Positions 34,117 to 44,500 of a DNA stretch of 60,491 bases are shown here, piece after piece. Made by a program: the position numbers and the translations under genes. This DNA is from Desulfovibrionales bacterium. GTDB taxonomy: Bacteria; Desulfobacterota; Desulfovibrionia; Desulfovibrionales; Desulfomicrobiaceae. Position 1 is the first letter of the stretch, and the number at the start of each line of letters is the position of its first letter. The notes beneath the pieces were generated by a model that was given only the letters and a program-made list of their open reading frames with translations, ran no database searches and was not told the origin of the DNA. The stretch spans positions 1 to 60,491 of the forward strand of contig JAAYGN010000027.1 of NCBI GenBank assembly GCA_012727715.1, in the 5' to 3' direction.

Positions 34117-34787
34117 TCCGATCAACCCTGACTATCGCAGGAAAAGATTTGCGATTGGCCTTTGCCGGGGGGCAGGGGCCAGTGCAGGCCATTTTATTAG
34201 GGCTTTTGCTGGTTTTTCTGTTTAGTCTTTCAGCAGCTCCCGGTGATCTTTTTTCCAGTCAACAGGGTATGGCTATTTTTTGGCTGTGTTCTTCCTTTGC
34301 CGTGGTCCTGATTTTTTCTCTGCTTTTTCGCTTTGAGGAGGAAAATGATACGGCCACAGCTCTGATTTTGTCTCCGGCTCCCATTCAGTCCTTGTGGTTG
34401 GGAAAAACCTTGGCTGGTGCAATTTTGCTTGGCTTATGTCAGATTTTCTTTTTTTTGGCAGCCGTGGTTTTTCTCAGCCTTGATGTGCAGGGAAGTCCAG
34501 CTTTGCTCCTGCTCATGATTGTCAGCGTGGATGTTGGGCTTTGTGTTTTGGGAGGCTTGATGGGAGCCATGGGCCATGGTCAGGGAGCCAAAGACACCCT
34601 TTTAACCATAATTCTTTTCCCTTTACAGGTTCCCCTGCTTCTTGGTGGTATTCGTATTGGTACAGAAGTTTTGTACGGTGCTCTTGCTGTCGATGTAGCC
34701 CAATGGTTTGGTCTGATTTTGGCCTTTGATGCGGTCTTTTCCGGAGCGGCCTTATTTCTTTTTAGTCATGTTTTTCGTGGAGAGTGA
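34113..34787 (+). CDS. ccmB: Haem exporter membrane subunit CcmB
   Basis: A 224-residue six-helix protein. It begins with IAGKDLRLAFAGGQG and has the CcmB-typical RFEEENDTATALILSPAP after the second helix, followed by LWLGKTLAG. It is the permease of the CcmAB complex. ATG at 34113 overlaps the ccmA stop, and the end lies 7 bases before the ccmC start I chose. Confidence 0.93.
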   Translation: MIRSTLTIAGKDLRLAFAGGQGPVQAILLGLLLVFLFSLSAAPGDLFSSQQGMAIFWLCSSFAVVLIFSLLFRFEEENDTATALILSPAPIQSLWLGKTLAGAILLGLCQIFFFLAAVVFLSLDVQGSPALLLLMIVSVDVGLCVLGGLMGAMGHGQGAKDTLLTIILFPLQVPLLLGGIRIGTEVLYGALAVDVAQWFGLILAFDAVFSGAALFLFSHVFRGE

Positions 34788-34794
34788 GACGTAC

Positions 34795-35496
34795 ATGCCC
34801 ATTTCCTCTCGGTTTTTGGTTGTTTTGGCTTGCCTTGCTGCCCTTTCCATGTTGTTGGGGCAATATTTTATCTGGTTTTATGCGCCTGAAGAACTGACCA
34901 TGGGCGTTGTACAAAAGATTTTCTATCTTCATTTGCCCTTGGCTTGGTGGGCCTTTATGGCCTTTTTAGGTGTGTTTGTGGCCAGCGTAATGGTTTTGTG
35001 GACCAAAAATGAAAAATGGGATCTTTGGGCTGGGGTCTTGGCTGAGGTGGGTGTGCTTTTTTGCGGGCTGGCCCTGGTTACAGGATCCATATGGGGCCGG
35101 GCCTCCTGGAATACCTGGTGGACGTGGGATCCCCGTTTGTCCACTACTTTAGTGATGTGGTTTGTGTACGCTGGATACCTGCTTTTACGTGGAGCTGGAG
35201 TGGGTGGAGTCAAAGGAGCTACAATTCGAGCAGTACTTGGGATTGTCGCCTTTTTGGATGTTCCTTTGGTTTTTTTATCTGCCCGGTTGTGGCGTTCCAT
35301 TCATCCGACAGTTTTTGCTGCTCAAGGTGGTGGATTGGAGCCGGAGATGTGGGTTACGGTTTGGGTTAACGCCGTGGCCTGGGGAGTACTTTTTATTGTT
35401 TTGGCGGTGGCCCGGATACACAATCAGACCTTGGCGCACCGTATTGATTATATTTTGGCTCGTTTTCGGGACACAACATTACAACACAAGGAATAG
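34795..35496 (+). CDS. ccmC: Haem-presenting membrane protein CcmC
   Basis: A 233-residue six-helix member of the haem-handling family. The WWD segment is WGRASWNTWWTWDPRLST, with a His before (KIFYLHLPLAWW) and after it (WRSIHPTVF) for haem. CcmC loads haem on CcmE. The start could be the ATG at 34795 or the ATG at 34768 inside ccmB; I prefer 34795 because the family begins close to its first helix. Confidence 0.93.
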   Translation: MPISSRFLVVLACLAALSMLLGQYFIWFYAPEELTMGVVQKIFYLHLPLAWWAFMAFLGVFVASVMVLWTKNEKWDLWAGVLAEVGVLFCGLALVTGSIWGRASWNTWWTWDPRLSTTLVMWFVYAGYLLLRGAGVGGVKGATIRAVLGIVAFLDVPLVFLSARLWRSIHPTVFAAQGGGLEPEMWVTVWVNAVAWGVLFIVLAVARIHNQTLAHRIDYILARFRDTTLQHKE

Positions 35497-35499
35497 AGC

Positions 35500-35631
35500 A
35501 TGAATTACCTGATCATTGCCAACGCGTGTGTTTGGCTCGGTGTCGGGGGATATCTTCTTTTATTGGCTCGACAGCAGGCAGTTTTAGCCCGTCGGGTGCA
35601 GCACCTGGAGATCCTTGATGGAAAGAAGTAA
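35500..35631 (+). CDS. ccmD: CcmD-family small membrane protein
   Basis: A 43-residue protein with one transmembrane helix (NACVWLGVGGYLLLLA, about 8-23) followed by a basic, coiled-coil-like tail (RQQAVLARRVQHLEIL). Size, helix and position right after ccmC fit CcmD, which helps release holo-CcmE from the CcmABC complex. AAGGA lies 8 bases before the ATG. The 3' end overlaps the TPR gene by 14 bases. Confidence 0.85.
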   Translation: MNYLIIANACVWLGVGGYLLLLARQQAVLARRVQHLEILDGKK

Positions 35632-36208
35632 TGCTTTTTCAAAGGCAGGACGCAACAGGACAGTCATGTTGTTGTTGGCTTCTTTGCTTGTCTTGGTCTT
35701 TTCCACTCTTGTTTACCGGGTTGAAAATCCATCCATTGTCCAGCGGGAAGAGCATCGTCACCAGATGCCTGGTGGTGCCATGGGTCAGATGGGGGGTATG
35801 GATGGCATAGCTGATTTGATGAAAAATCTTCAGGACAATCCTGATGACGTCAATACCATGCGTACCCTGGGCATGACTTTTATGGATATGCAAGCTTGGG
35901 ATCGTTCTTTGGCCTTTTGGGAAATGATTCTTGAACGCAATCCCACAGATATTATGGCGTTAAATCAAAAGGGTTTTTGTCTGTTTGAGCTTGAGAAATA
36001 TTCAGAAGCTGCTGAGTTTTTTACTAAAATGCTGGAAATAGATCCAAGCAACGAGCGGGCCCATTTTAATTTGGGAATTCTTTTTAAGTATTATCTTGAA
36101 GAACCAGAACATGCTCAGGAGCATTTTCAGGCTGTGGTGGACGGTCAAGGCAAGGATGCACAGCTGGTGGAAAATGCTCAAAAAGAGCTTGCCGACCAGC
36201 ACAATTAA
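35618..36208 (+). CDS. Membrane-anchored TPR protein of the ccm cluster (CcmI/NrfG-like)
   Basis: A 196-residue protein with an N-terminal helix (about 14-33), a Met/Gly-rich linker (QMPGGAMGQMGGMDG) and two to three TPR repeats: AWDRSLAFWEMILERNPTD, YSEAAEFFTKMLEIDPSN, and a third weaker one. The TPR part probably faces the periplasm. In classical Ccm systems a TPR protein (CcmI) holds apocytochromes for the lyase, so a similar role is reasonable here. The ATG at 35618 has GGAG upstream and overlaps ccmD. It is the last ccm gene before the liv promoter. Confidence 0.82.
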   Translation: MERSNAFSKAGRNRTVMLLLASLLVLVFSTLVYRVENPSIVQREEHRHQMPGGAMGQMGGMDGIADLMKNLQDNPDDVNTMRTLGMTFMDMQAWDRSLAFWEMILERNPTDIMALNQKGFCLFELEKYSEAAEFFTKMLEIDPSNERAHFNLGILFKYYLEEPEHAQEHFQAVVDGQGKDAQLVENAQKELADQHN

Positions 36209-36224
36209 AAGGACCTGCTTCTGT

Positions 36225-36252
36225 TTGACACTGTGGACAGGCAAGTGATAAT
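36225..36252 (+). promoter_or_regulatory. Strong sigma-70-type promoter for livJ
   Basis: TTGACA (36225-36230), a 16-base spacer and GATAAT (36247-36252): 6/6 and 5/6 matches to consensus. It leaves a leader of about 80 bases before the livJ ATG at 36338. Confidence 0.72.
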
Positions 36253-36337
36253 TATCTTAAATTCTTGTTTTGCTCGTAAATGACCTGGTTTTGGGTTTGC
36301 TTTACATTCGTGTCTAAAAACTTTTGAGGAGGGTCTG

Positions 36338-37447
36338 ATGAAAGGATTGTCTGGTCTTTTGGTTGCCGTTTGCCTGGCTTTAGTGGCTGGCCCGGTTGGT
36401 GCTGATACCATTAAAATCGGTGTGGCTGGAGCTCATTCCGGAGATTTGGCCTCCTATGGTTTACCCACAGTAAATGCTGCTAAATTGGTGGCTGATGCTA
36501 TTAATGCCGAAGGCGGTATTCGTGGTCAGCACATTGAACTACTTATCCAAGATGAAGAGTGCAAGCCAGAAAAGGCGACCAATGTGGCCACCAAACTTAT
36601 TTCTGATGGTGCTGTAGCTATACTGGGACACATTTGCTCTGGTGCGACCAAGGCCAGTTTGCCCATTTATACTGAGGCCAACCTTGTTTCCATTTCACCT
36701 TCAGCTACCAGTCCTGAATTGACCCAAAGTGGACAATATCCCACTTTTTTTCGCACTATTGCTTCTGACGATGCTCAGGCAAAATTGGGTGTTGACCTGG
36801 CTTTGGACACTTTAGGATCCAAAAAATTTGCCCTATTACATGACAAGGGTGACTATGGCCGTGGCTATGCTGAGTATGCCCGAACATTTATTGAAGAACG
36901 GGGCGAGGCAGAAGTGGTTTTATTTGAAGGCTTAACCCCAGGTGCTGTAGACTATTCTGCTGTGGTTCAGAAGGTACGCCAGTCCGGAGCAGACACTATT
37001 ATGTTTGGTGGCTATCATCCTGAAGCATCCAAATTAATATCCCAATTAAAGAAAAAAAGAGTTCAGGCTCATTTTATTTCTGATGATGGAGTTAAAGACG
37101 ATACTTTTATAAAGGTTGCCGGGCCTGATGCTGAAGGTGTTTATGCTACAGGTCCCCAAGATGTTTCTGATCTGGAGCTAAACAAGGCTGCTCGCGAGGC
37201 TCATGTGGCCAAGTTTGGCAGCGAGCCAGGTTCTTTTTTTGAGCCTGCTTATGCCGCCATGTTAGCCTTGGTCAATGCCATTGATAAGGCAGGGTCCACT
37301 GATGCGGAAAAAATTATGGAAGCCCTGCGCACAGAATTTGTGGATACCAATATTGGGACCATTCGATTTGATGCCAAAGGCGATGCCGAAGGAGTTGGCT
37401 TTTCCATGTATCAAGTCCAAGATGGCAAATATGTAGAGCTTAAGTAA
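36338..37447 (+). CDS. livJ: Branched-chain amino acid ABC transporter, periplasmic binding protein
   Basis: A 369-residue periplasmic binding protein of the Leu/Ile/Val family. It has a signal peptide cut near VGA-DTIKIG, then IKIGVAGAHSGDLASYG, GGIRGQHIELL and ILGHICSGATKASLPIY. It captures branched-chain or related amino acids and passes them to LivHMGF, encoded directly downstream. GAGGAGG precedes the ATG. Ligand preference is inferred from family only. Confidence 0.93.
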   Translation: MKGLSGLLVAVCLALVAGPVGADTIKIGVAGAHSGDLASYGLPTVNAAKLVADAINAEGGIRGQHIELLIQDEECKPEKATNVATKLISDGAVAILGHICSGATKASLPIYTEANLVSISPSATSPELTQSGQYPTFFRTIASDDAQAKLGVDLALDTLGSKKFALLHDKGDYGRGYAEYARTFIEERGEAEVVLFEGLTPGAVDYSAVVQKVRQSGADTIMFGGYHPEASKLISQLKKKRVQAHFISDDGVKDDTFIKVAGPDAEGVYATGPQDVSDLELNKAAREAHVAKFGSEPGSFFEPAYAAMLALVNAIDKAGSTDAEKIMEALRTEFVDTNIGTIRFDAKGDAEGVGFSMYQVQDGKYVELK

Positions 37448-37468
37448 GGTCTAGAGCGTAAAAACAAT

Positions 37469-37496
37469 GGGGGGACGGGCAAGAGCCTGTCCCTCC
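37469..37496 (+). promoter_or_regulatory. Intercistronic hairpin between livJ and livH
   Basis: GGGGGGACGGGC / GCCTGTCCCTCC form a 12-bp stem (two G-U pairs) with an AAGA loop, 21 bases after the livJ stop. No T tract follows, so it looks like an mRNA-stabilising or partial-stop structure that would keep livJ product above the permease level. Confidence 0.65.
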
Positions 37497-37544
37497 ATGC
37501 TTTGAGGGATTGGTAATAACGGTCCTTATCTTGGAAGGATAAAC

Positions 37545-38453
37545 ATGGATTGGCAGTATTTTTTTGAACTTTTGCTTGGCGGGTTAACTCGCGGCAGTAT
37601 CTATGCCCTCATAGCCATTGGCTATACCATGGTTTATGGCGTTATAGAACTTATTAATTTTGCCCATGGCGAAGTGTACATGCTGGGGGCGTTTACAGGT
37701 TTGATTATTGCCAGTGTCCTGGCCACCTTGGGTTTTCCCATACCCATGATCTTAATTTTGGCTGCTATTGTGGCCATAGTCTATAGTGCCTGTTACGGGC
37801 TGACCATGGAAAAAGTGGCCTACAAGCCCTTGCGCAGTGCTGGACGTCTCTCTCCTTTGATTTCAGCCATTGGTATGTCCTTATTTTTACAAAACTATAT
37901 TATCTTGGCCCAAACCTCTGACTTTCTGGCTTTTCCACGCCTCATTCCTGATTTTGAATTTATGGAACCCATAGCCCATGTTTTTGGGTCTTCTGATTTT
38001 GTTATTGTGGTTGCCAGTGGCATATCCATGGCGTTTCTTACTTTATTTATTAAGTTTACCAAAATGGGCAAAGCCATGCGCGCCACAGCGCAAAATCGTA
38101 AAATGGCCATGTTGTTGGGCATTGATGCCGATAAAGTTATTTCCATAACTTTTATTATTGGGTCTTCGCTGGCTGCTTTGGGAGGGGTGCTCATTGCGTC
38201 TCATGTGGGCATGGTCAACTTTTTTATAGGTTTTATGGCTGGAATCAAAGCCTTTACTGCGGCCGTACTGGGAGGCATTGGTTCTATTCCTGGGGCCATG
38301 CTCGGAGGCTTATTCTTGGGATTATCAGAAAGTTTTGCCACGGGATATATTGCCAGTGACTATGAAGATGTCTTTGCATTTTCTCTTTTAGTGGTATTTT
38401 TGATTTTTCGCCCTTCGGGTATCATGGGCAAGGCTAAGGTTGAGAAGGTGTAA
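37545..38453 (+). CDS. livH: Branched-chain amino acid ABC transporter permease LivH
   Basis: A 302-residue permease with about eight helices and the family opening GGLTRGSIYALIAIGYTMVYGVIELINFAHGEVYMLGA. The second half has GGIGSIPGAMLGGLFLG, the ATPase contact region. It pairs with LivM. AAGGA precedes the ATG at 37545. The stop is 4 bases before livM. Confidence 0.94.
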   Translation: MDWQYFFELLLGGLTRGSIYALIAIGYTMVYGVIELINFAHGEVYMLGAFTGLIIASVLATLGFPIPMILILAAIVAIVYSACYGLTMEKVAYKPLRSAGRLSPLISAIGMSLFLQNYIILAQTSDFLAFPRLIPDFEFMEPIAHVFGSSDFVIVVASGISMAFLTLFIKFTKMGKAMRATAQNRKMAMLLGIDADKVISITFIIGSSLAALGGVLIASHVGMVNFFIGFMAGIKAFTAAVLGGIGSIPGAMLGGLFLGLSESFATGYIASDYEDVFAFSLLVVFLIFRPSGIMGKAKVEKV

Positions 38454-38457
38454 CACC

Positions 38458-39723
38458 ATGGAACAAGCACGTTTAAACATCATACTACATGAGTTGAAGA
38501 AATCCGTTTTAGTGAGTTTATGGTTCATGTTTTTGACCTTTCCCATCATGGTTATTCGGGTCAACACGCTTGACCATACCATTATGTGGCGTTGGACCAA
38601 TATGGCCATGATTGGCTGTGCAGCTTTTGTTCTTTCTTTTTTTTGGCGGTGGGCCATGAAAAAAAAGGAAGCCAGTGCTGTGCCTGCAAAATCTTCGTGG
38701 CCCCATTGGGCCAGGCAGAATTGGGCTGGCTACGTAGAAAACAAAACATGGATCTACACCCTGCAAGGTCTCATGCTTTTGGGCTTCATAATTTTACCCT
38801 GGATAGTGTCCACCTATAAAACGAATATTTTAATTTCTTTTCTCACCTATGTTGTTTTGGGCTTGGGCCTTAATATCATTGTTGGCGTGGCCGGGCTCTT
38901 ATTTTTAGGCCATGCTGCCTTTTATGCCATCGGCGCTTATTCCTATGCCTTACTGAGCAAATATCTGGGCTTTGGCTTTTGGATAGCGCTGCCCATGGGG
39001 GGAATTATTGCTGCTTTGGCCGGTGTAGCCCTTGCTTTTCCAGTCTTACGTTTGCGTGGTGACTATTTGGCCATTGTCACCCTGGGTTTTGGAGAAATTG
39101 TGCGCCTTCTTTTGGAAAATGCTGGTTCTTTTACCGGAGGACCAGCCGGAATTTCCAATATTCCTCGCCCACAATTTTTTGGAATGCATCTGAGTGTGGC
39201 TGAGACCAACATTTATATCTATTATATTGTTTTTGCCTTGGCACTTGTTACCATTATTGCTGTCTCGCGTTTAAAGGATTCGCGCATAGGCAGAGCCTTG
39301 CAGGCTTTGCGTGAGGATGAAATTGCTTGCGAAGCCATGGGTATTGATCGCGTTGGAGTTAAGCTCATGGCCTTTGGTCTGGGTACAGCTTGGGCTGGTT
39401 TTGCAGGAGTTATTTTTGCAGCCAAAACAACCTTTATTAATCCTTCCAGTTTTACCTTTTTTGAATCAGCCATTATTTTGTCCATTGTGGTCTTGGGTGG
39501 CATGGGCTCCAATGCGGGAGTTATTCTAGGTGCTGCTTTTTTGGTTCTGCTTCCCGAGTATTTGCGTGCTTTTTCCGAGTATCGCATGATTTTATTTGCC
39601 ACGGCCATGGTTTTAATGATGGTTTTCCGTCCTACAGGCCTCATTCCAGCTCGTGGGCGGCGCTATGTCGTCCATGACCCAGATCTGGATTTGGACGACG
39701 GATCAAAGAGCAAGGAAGTATAA
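38458..39723 (+). CDS. livM: Branched-chain amino acid ABC transporter permease LivM
   Basis: A 421-residue permease. The core from about residue 120 has GLGLNIIVGVAGLLFLGHAAFYAIGA, LRLRGDYLAIVTLGFGEIVRL and GGMGSNAGVILGAAF. The N-terminal 110 residues hold two to three extra helices, as in longer LivM proteins. I use the ATG at 38458, preceded by AAGGTG, rather than the frame's earliest ATG at 38440, which overlaps livH. It is followed directly by livG. Confidence 0.93.
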   Translation: MEQARLNIILHELKKSVLVSLWFMFLTFPIMVIRVNTLDHTIMWRWTNMAMIGCAAFVLSFFWRWAMKKKEASAVPAKSSWPHWARQNWAGYVENKTWIYTLQGLMLLGFIILPWIVSTYKTNILISFLTYVVLGLGLNIIVGVAGLLFLGHAAFYAIGAYSYALLSKYLGFGFWIALPMGGIIAALAGVALAFPVLRLRGDYLAIVTLGFGEIVRLLLENAGSFTGGPAGISNIPRPQFFGMHLSVAETNIYIYYIVFALALVTIIAVSRLKDSRIGRALQALREDEIACEAMGIDRVGVKLMAFGLGTAWAGFAGVIFAAKTTFINPSSFTFFESAIILSIVVLGGMGSNAGVILGAAFLVLLPEYLRAFSEYRMILFATAMVLMMVFRPTGLIPARGRRYVVHDPDLDLDDGSKSKEV

Positions 39724-39724
39724 A

Positions 39725-40513
39725 ATGGAACCAGTGCTCAATGTTTCAGCTGTCTCCATGAATTTTGGTGGATTGCGGGCGTTAAATGATGTGCAAATGC
39801 ATGTTTGTGCTGGAGAAATAGCGGCGTTAATTGGTCCCAATGGTGCTGGTAAAACAACTTTTTTTAATTGCATCACCAGTATTTATGAGCCCAGCGAGGG
39901 AGAAGTCTGGTTTACTCCTAAGGCAGGAGTCCGGACCAAGCTTAATGGCATGAAGCCCAACCTGGTGACAGCCATGGGTATGGCCCGGACCTTTCAAAAT
40001 ATTCGACTATTTAAAAATATGAGTGTGCTGGAAAATGTCATGATTGCTCGCCATTGCCGGACCAAGGCTGGAATCTTGGGGGCACTCTTTCGTCCTTTGA
40101 CTGTGCGTCAAGAGGAGAAAGAGATTGTGGAGCGTAGTTATGCACTGCTCAAATATATAGGGCTGCACAAGTGGTACAATGAGCAGGCCTGTAACTTGCC
40201 TTATGGTGCACAACGTAAGCTGGAAATAGCCAGGGCTCTAGCCACAGAGCCGACTCTTCTTCTTTTGGATGAGCCAGCAGCGGGTATGAATCCCCAAGAA
40301 ACCACAGAATTAAAACAATTAGTTCTGCGTATCCGTGATGAAATGGATATGGCCATTTTACTCATTGAACACGATATGAGCATGGTTATGTCTTTGGCCG
40401 AGCGTATTTATGTTATGGAGTATGGGTGCTTGATAGCTGAGGGCACTCCAGCTGAAGTGAGCAGTAATCCACAGGTCATCAAAGCCTATCTTGGGGAGGA
40501 AGTACATGCTTGA
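39725..40513 (+). CDS. livG: Branched-chain amino acid ABC transporter ATPase LivG
   Basis: A 262-residue ATPase: FGGLRALNDV, Walker A GPNGAGKTT, the LivG-type MARTFQNIRLFKNMSVLENVM, a signature loop NLPYGAQRKLEIARALA, and Walker B LLLLDEPAAGMNP. It energises LivHM together with LivF. The ATG at 39725 has AAGGAAG upstream and follows the livM stop by one base. Its end overlaps livF by 8 bases. Confidence 0.94.
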   Translation: MEPVLNVSAVSMNFGGLRALNDVQMHVCAGEIAALIGPNGAGKTTFFNCITSIYEPSEGEVWFTPKAGVRTKLNGMKPNLVTAMGMARTFQNIRLFKNMSVLENVMIARHCRTKAGILGALFRPLTVRQEEKEIVERSYALLKYIGLHKWYNEQACNLPYGAQRKLEIARALATEPTLLLLDEPAAGMNPQETTELKQLVLRIRDEMDMAILLIEHDMSMVMSLAERIYVMEYGCLIAEGTPAEVSSNPQVIKAYLGEEVHA

Positions 40514-41210
40514 AGTGCGCTTGGTCAGTACCTTTTATGGCAATATTCAAGCCTTGCACGGTATCTCCTTAAGTATCAAGCGTGGTGAAATTGTGACCTT
40601 GATTGGTGCCAATGGAGCAGGGAAAAGCACTACACTGATGACTATTTGCGGGGGTGTGCCGCCACGCAGCGGTGAAGTTATTTTTGAAGGCCAGCCTATT
40701 CATACTTTGTCTATGGACAAGATAGTGCGTTTGGGCATTTCTCAAGTCCCAGAAGGTCGGCTGATTTTTCCAGATATGACGGTGATGGAAAACCTTGATC
40801 TCGGTGCCTTCTTGCGCAACGATCAAGGTGAGATTCAAAAGGATCTTGACTATGTTTTTCAACTTTTTCCCATTCTTGCTGAACGGCGCAGGCAATTGGG
40901 GGGTACTTTGTCCGGCGGCGAGCAGCAGATGTTGGCCATATCCCGGGCTCTTATGGCCAGACCCAGGCTTTTATTGCTGGATGAGCCTTCTTTAGGTTTG
41001 GCACCGATCATCATCGCTCAGATTTTTGATATTATTCGCAAGGTCAACGAATCAGGCACAACAGTGTTTTTGGTAGAGCAAAATGCCAACCAGGCCCTTA
41101 AAATTGCTCACCGGGCCTATGTTATGGAAAATGGCAAAATAACCTTGGAAGGAAGTGCCAGCGATCTGCTGACCAATGAAAATGTTAAAAGAGCGTATCT
41201 GGGATTATAG
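40506..41210 (+). CDS. livF: Branched-chain amino acid ABC transporter ATPase LivF
   Basis: A 234-residue ATPase: YGNIQALHGISL, Walker A GANGAGKST, QVPEGRLIFPDMTVMENL, signature LSGGEQQMLAISRALM, Walker B LLLLDEPSLGLAP. GGAGG is 7 bases before the ATG at 40506, which lies inside livG. It ends the liv operon; a hairpin with a T tract stands 131 bases downstream, next to guaB. Confidence 0.94.
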   Translation: MLEVRLVSTFYGNIQALHGISLSIKRGEIVTLIGANGAGKSTTLMTICGGVPPRSGEVIFEGQPIHTLSMDKIVRLGISQVPEGRLIFPDMTVMENLDLGAFLRNDQGEIQKDLDYVFQLFPILAERRRQLGGTLSGGEQQMLAISRALMARPRLLLLDEPSLGLAPIIIAQIFDIIRKVNESGTTVFLVEQNANQALKIAHRAYVMENGKITLEGSASDLLTNENVKRAYLGL

Positions 41211-41324
41211 AACAAGTTTGAGCACTGAGTCGTGTCTTTGCAAAGGGACATGGGCGTATCAATGTGACCAAACTGTTCTTCAAATCAAATTTCATGGTCA
41301 TAGTTTAAAGGCGAGACAACTTAA

Positions 41325-42860
<1,536 letters not shown>

Positions 42861-42899
42861 GTTTATTGAAACCTATCCACCAGGCCGGTTGGAGGTTGT

Positions 42900-44441
42900 A
42901 TGGGTATGCAAGAAAAAGTTATTGTTTTAGATTTTGGTTCTCATATTGCTCAAGGTATAGCCAGGCGTATTCGGGATTTGGGTGTGTATTCAGAGCTGCA
43001 TCCGTACACTATTTCCGCCACAGCGTTAAGAAGTTTACAGCCTGTGGCCATTATTTTGTCCGGAGGCCCAACTTCAGCCCTGAGTCCTGATGCACCAAGC
43101 ATTGATCCAGAGATTTTAAATTCAGGGCTGCCTGTTTTGGGTGTTGGGTACGGATTGTCGCTTATGACCCGGATTTTGGGCGGAGAACTTGCTGCGGCCC
43201 AAAATGAGGCCAATATAAAAAGTCCTTTGACTTATGTTGACGATTGTCCCTTGTGGTCTGACATTACAGGTCCAGTAGCAGTATCTCTGGCTCCTGGTGA
43301 TAAGATCGTCTCTGTTCCCGAAGGATTTGCTATCACAGCAACTACTCAGGATAAGAGTATTGTAGCCATGGCTGATAAAAAACGTAAACTGTATGCCTTT
43401 TCTTTTCACCCTGAGGCAGAGCAGGATGAGTTTGGCAGTACACTTTTGCGTAACTTTTTATTTTCTGTGGTCAAGGTTTCAGCATCATGGACTATGTCAG
43501 CATTTTTGAAACATACTCTGGCTGCACTTCCGATTCAAGTTGGTGATGCCCAGGTGGTGTGTGGTCTTTCCGGGGGCATTGATTCCACGGTGGTGGCTGT
43601 GCTTTTGAATAAGGCTATTGGCAAAAATCTACATTGTATTTTTGTAGATACTGGGCTGCTTCGTGCTGGTGAAGGTGAGGAAGTGGTCGGGTATTTGCGT
43701 GAGCACTTTGACCTGAATTTGCACCATGTTCAGGCTCAAGAGCGTTTCTTGTCACGGTTAGCAGGACTGACAGACCCAGAAGAAAAACGCAAAGCCATTG
43801 GTCATACCTTTATTGAAGTTTTTGAGGAAGAAGCCAAAAAAATTACGGGAGTTAAGTTTTTGGCTCAAGGTACTTTGTATCCTGATGTGGTTGAATCCGT
43901 CAGTGTTAAAGGAAGTGCTGGAGTGGTTAAAAGTCATCATAATGTGGGGGGACTGCCCGAAAAGATGGCTTTGGCTCTGGTAGAACCGCTGCGGGAACTT
44001 TTTAAGGATGAAGTGCGCAAATTGGCCCAGGAGTTGGAGTTACCAGATTTTATTGTTTGGCGGCATCCATTTCCAGGTCCAGGCCTGGCTATTCGAGTTC
44101 TTGGTGAAGTTACCTTTGAACGCTTGGAGATTTTGAGACAAGCCGATAGAATCGTCCATCAGGAATTAATGGACTCCCATTGGTATTACAAAATTTGGCA
44201 GGGATTTGCCGTGCTCTTACCCTTGAAAACTGTTGGAGTGAGAAACGATGAACGCACCTATGAGCATGTTGTTGCCTTGCGTATGGTGGATTCTATAGAT
44301 GCCATGACAGCGGATTGGTCACGGGTGCCTTGGGAAATTTTAGCACGAATTTCTAACAGGATTATCCATGAAGTCACAGGCGTGAACCGGGTAGTCTATG
44401 ATATTTCCTCCAAGCCGCCTAGCACCATTGAATGGGAGTAG
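42900..44441 (+). CDS. guaA: GMP synthase with degenerate glutaminase domain
   Basis: A 513-residue GMP synthase. The ATP pyrophosphatase half looks intact: P-loop GLSGGIDST at 222-230, [27 protein letters not shown] and the end [14 protein letters not shown]. The N-terminal class I glutaminase half is altered. The nucleophile Cys in the usual GxCYGxQ is Gly83 ([11 protein letters not shown]), the REYG stretch is gone, and the SHGDKV His is replaced (LAPGDKI). The third-triad HPE remains (FHPEAE, His170). It should still aminate XMP, but probably with free ammonia or with help from another glutaminase. GGAGG precedes the ATG at 42900. It forms a pair with guaB. Confidence 0.93.
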   Translation: MGMQEKVIVLDFGSHIAQGIARRIRDLGVYSELHPYTISATALRSLQPVAIILSGGPTSALSPDAPSIDPEILNSGLPVLGVGYGLSLMTRILGGELAAAQNEANIKSPLTYVDDCPLWSDITGPVAVSLAPGDKIVSVPEGFAITATTQDKSIVAMADKKRKLYAFSFHPEAEQDEFGSTLLRNFLFSVVKVSASWTMSAFLKHTLAALPIQVGDAQVVCGLSGGIDSTVVAVLLNKAIGKNLHCIFVDTGLLRAGEGEEVVGYLREHFDLNLHHVQAQERFLSRLAGLTDPEEKRKAIGHTFIEVFEEEAKKITGVKFLAQGTLYPDVVESVSVKGSAGVVKSHHNVGGLPEKMALALVEPLRELFKDEVRKLAQELELPDFIVWRHPFPGPGLAIRVLGEVTFERLEILRQADRIVHQELMDSHWYYKIWQGFAVLLPLKTVGVRNDERTYEHVVALRMVDSIDAMTADWSRVPWEILARISNRIIHEVTGVNRVVYDISSKPPSTIEWE

Positions 44442-44500
44442 GTTGAAGGCAATAAGAATTTTTTGCATAGTTAACTCATCTATTCTTAGGAGATGTGTGT

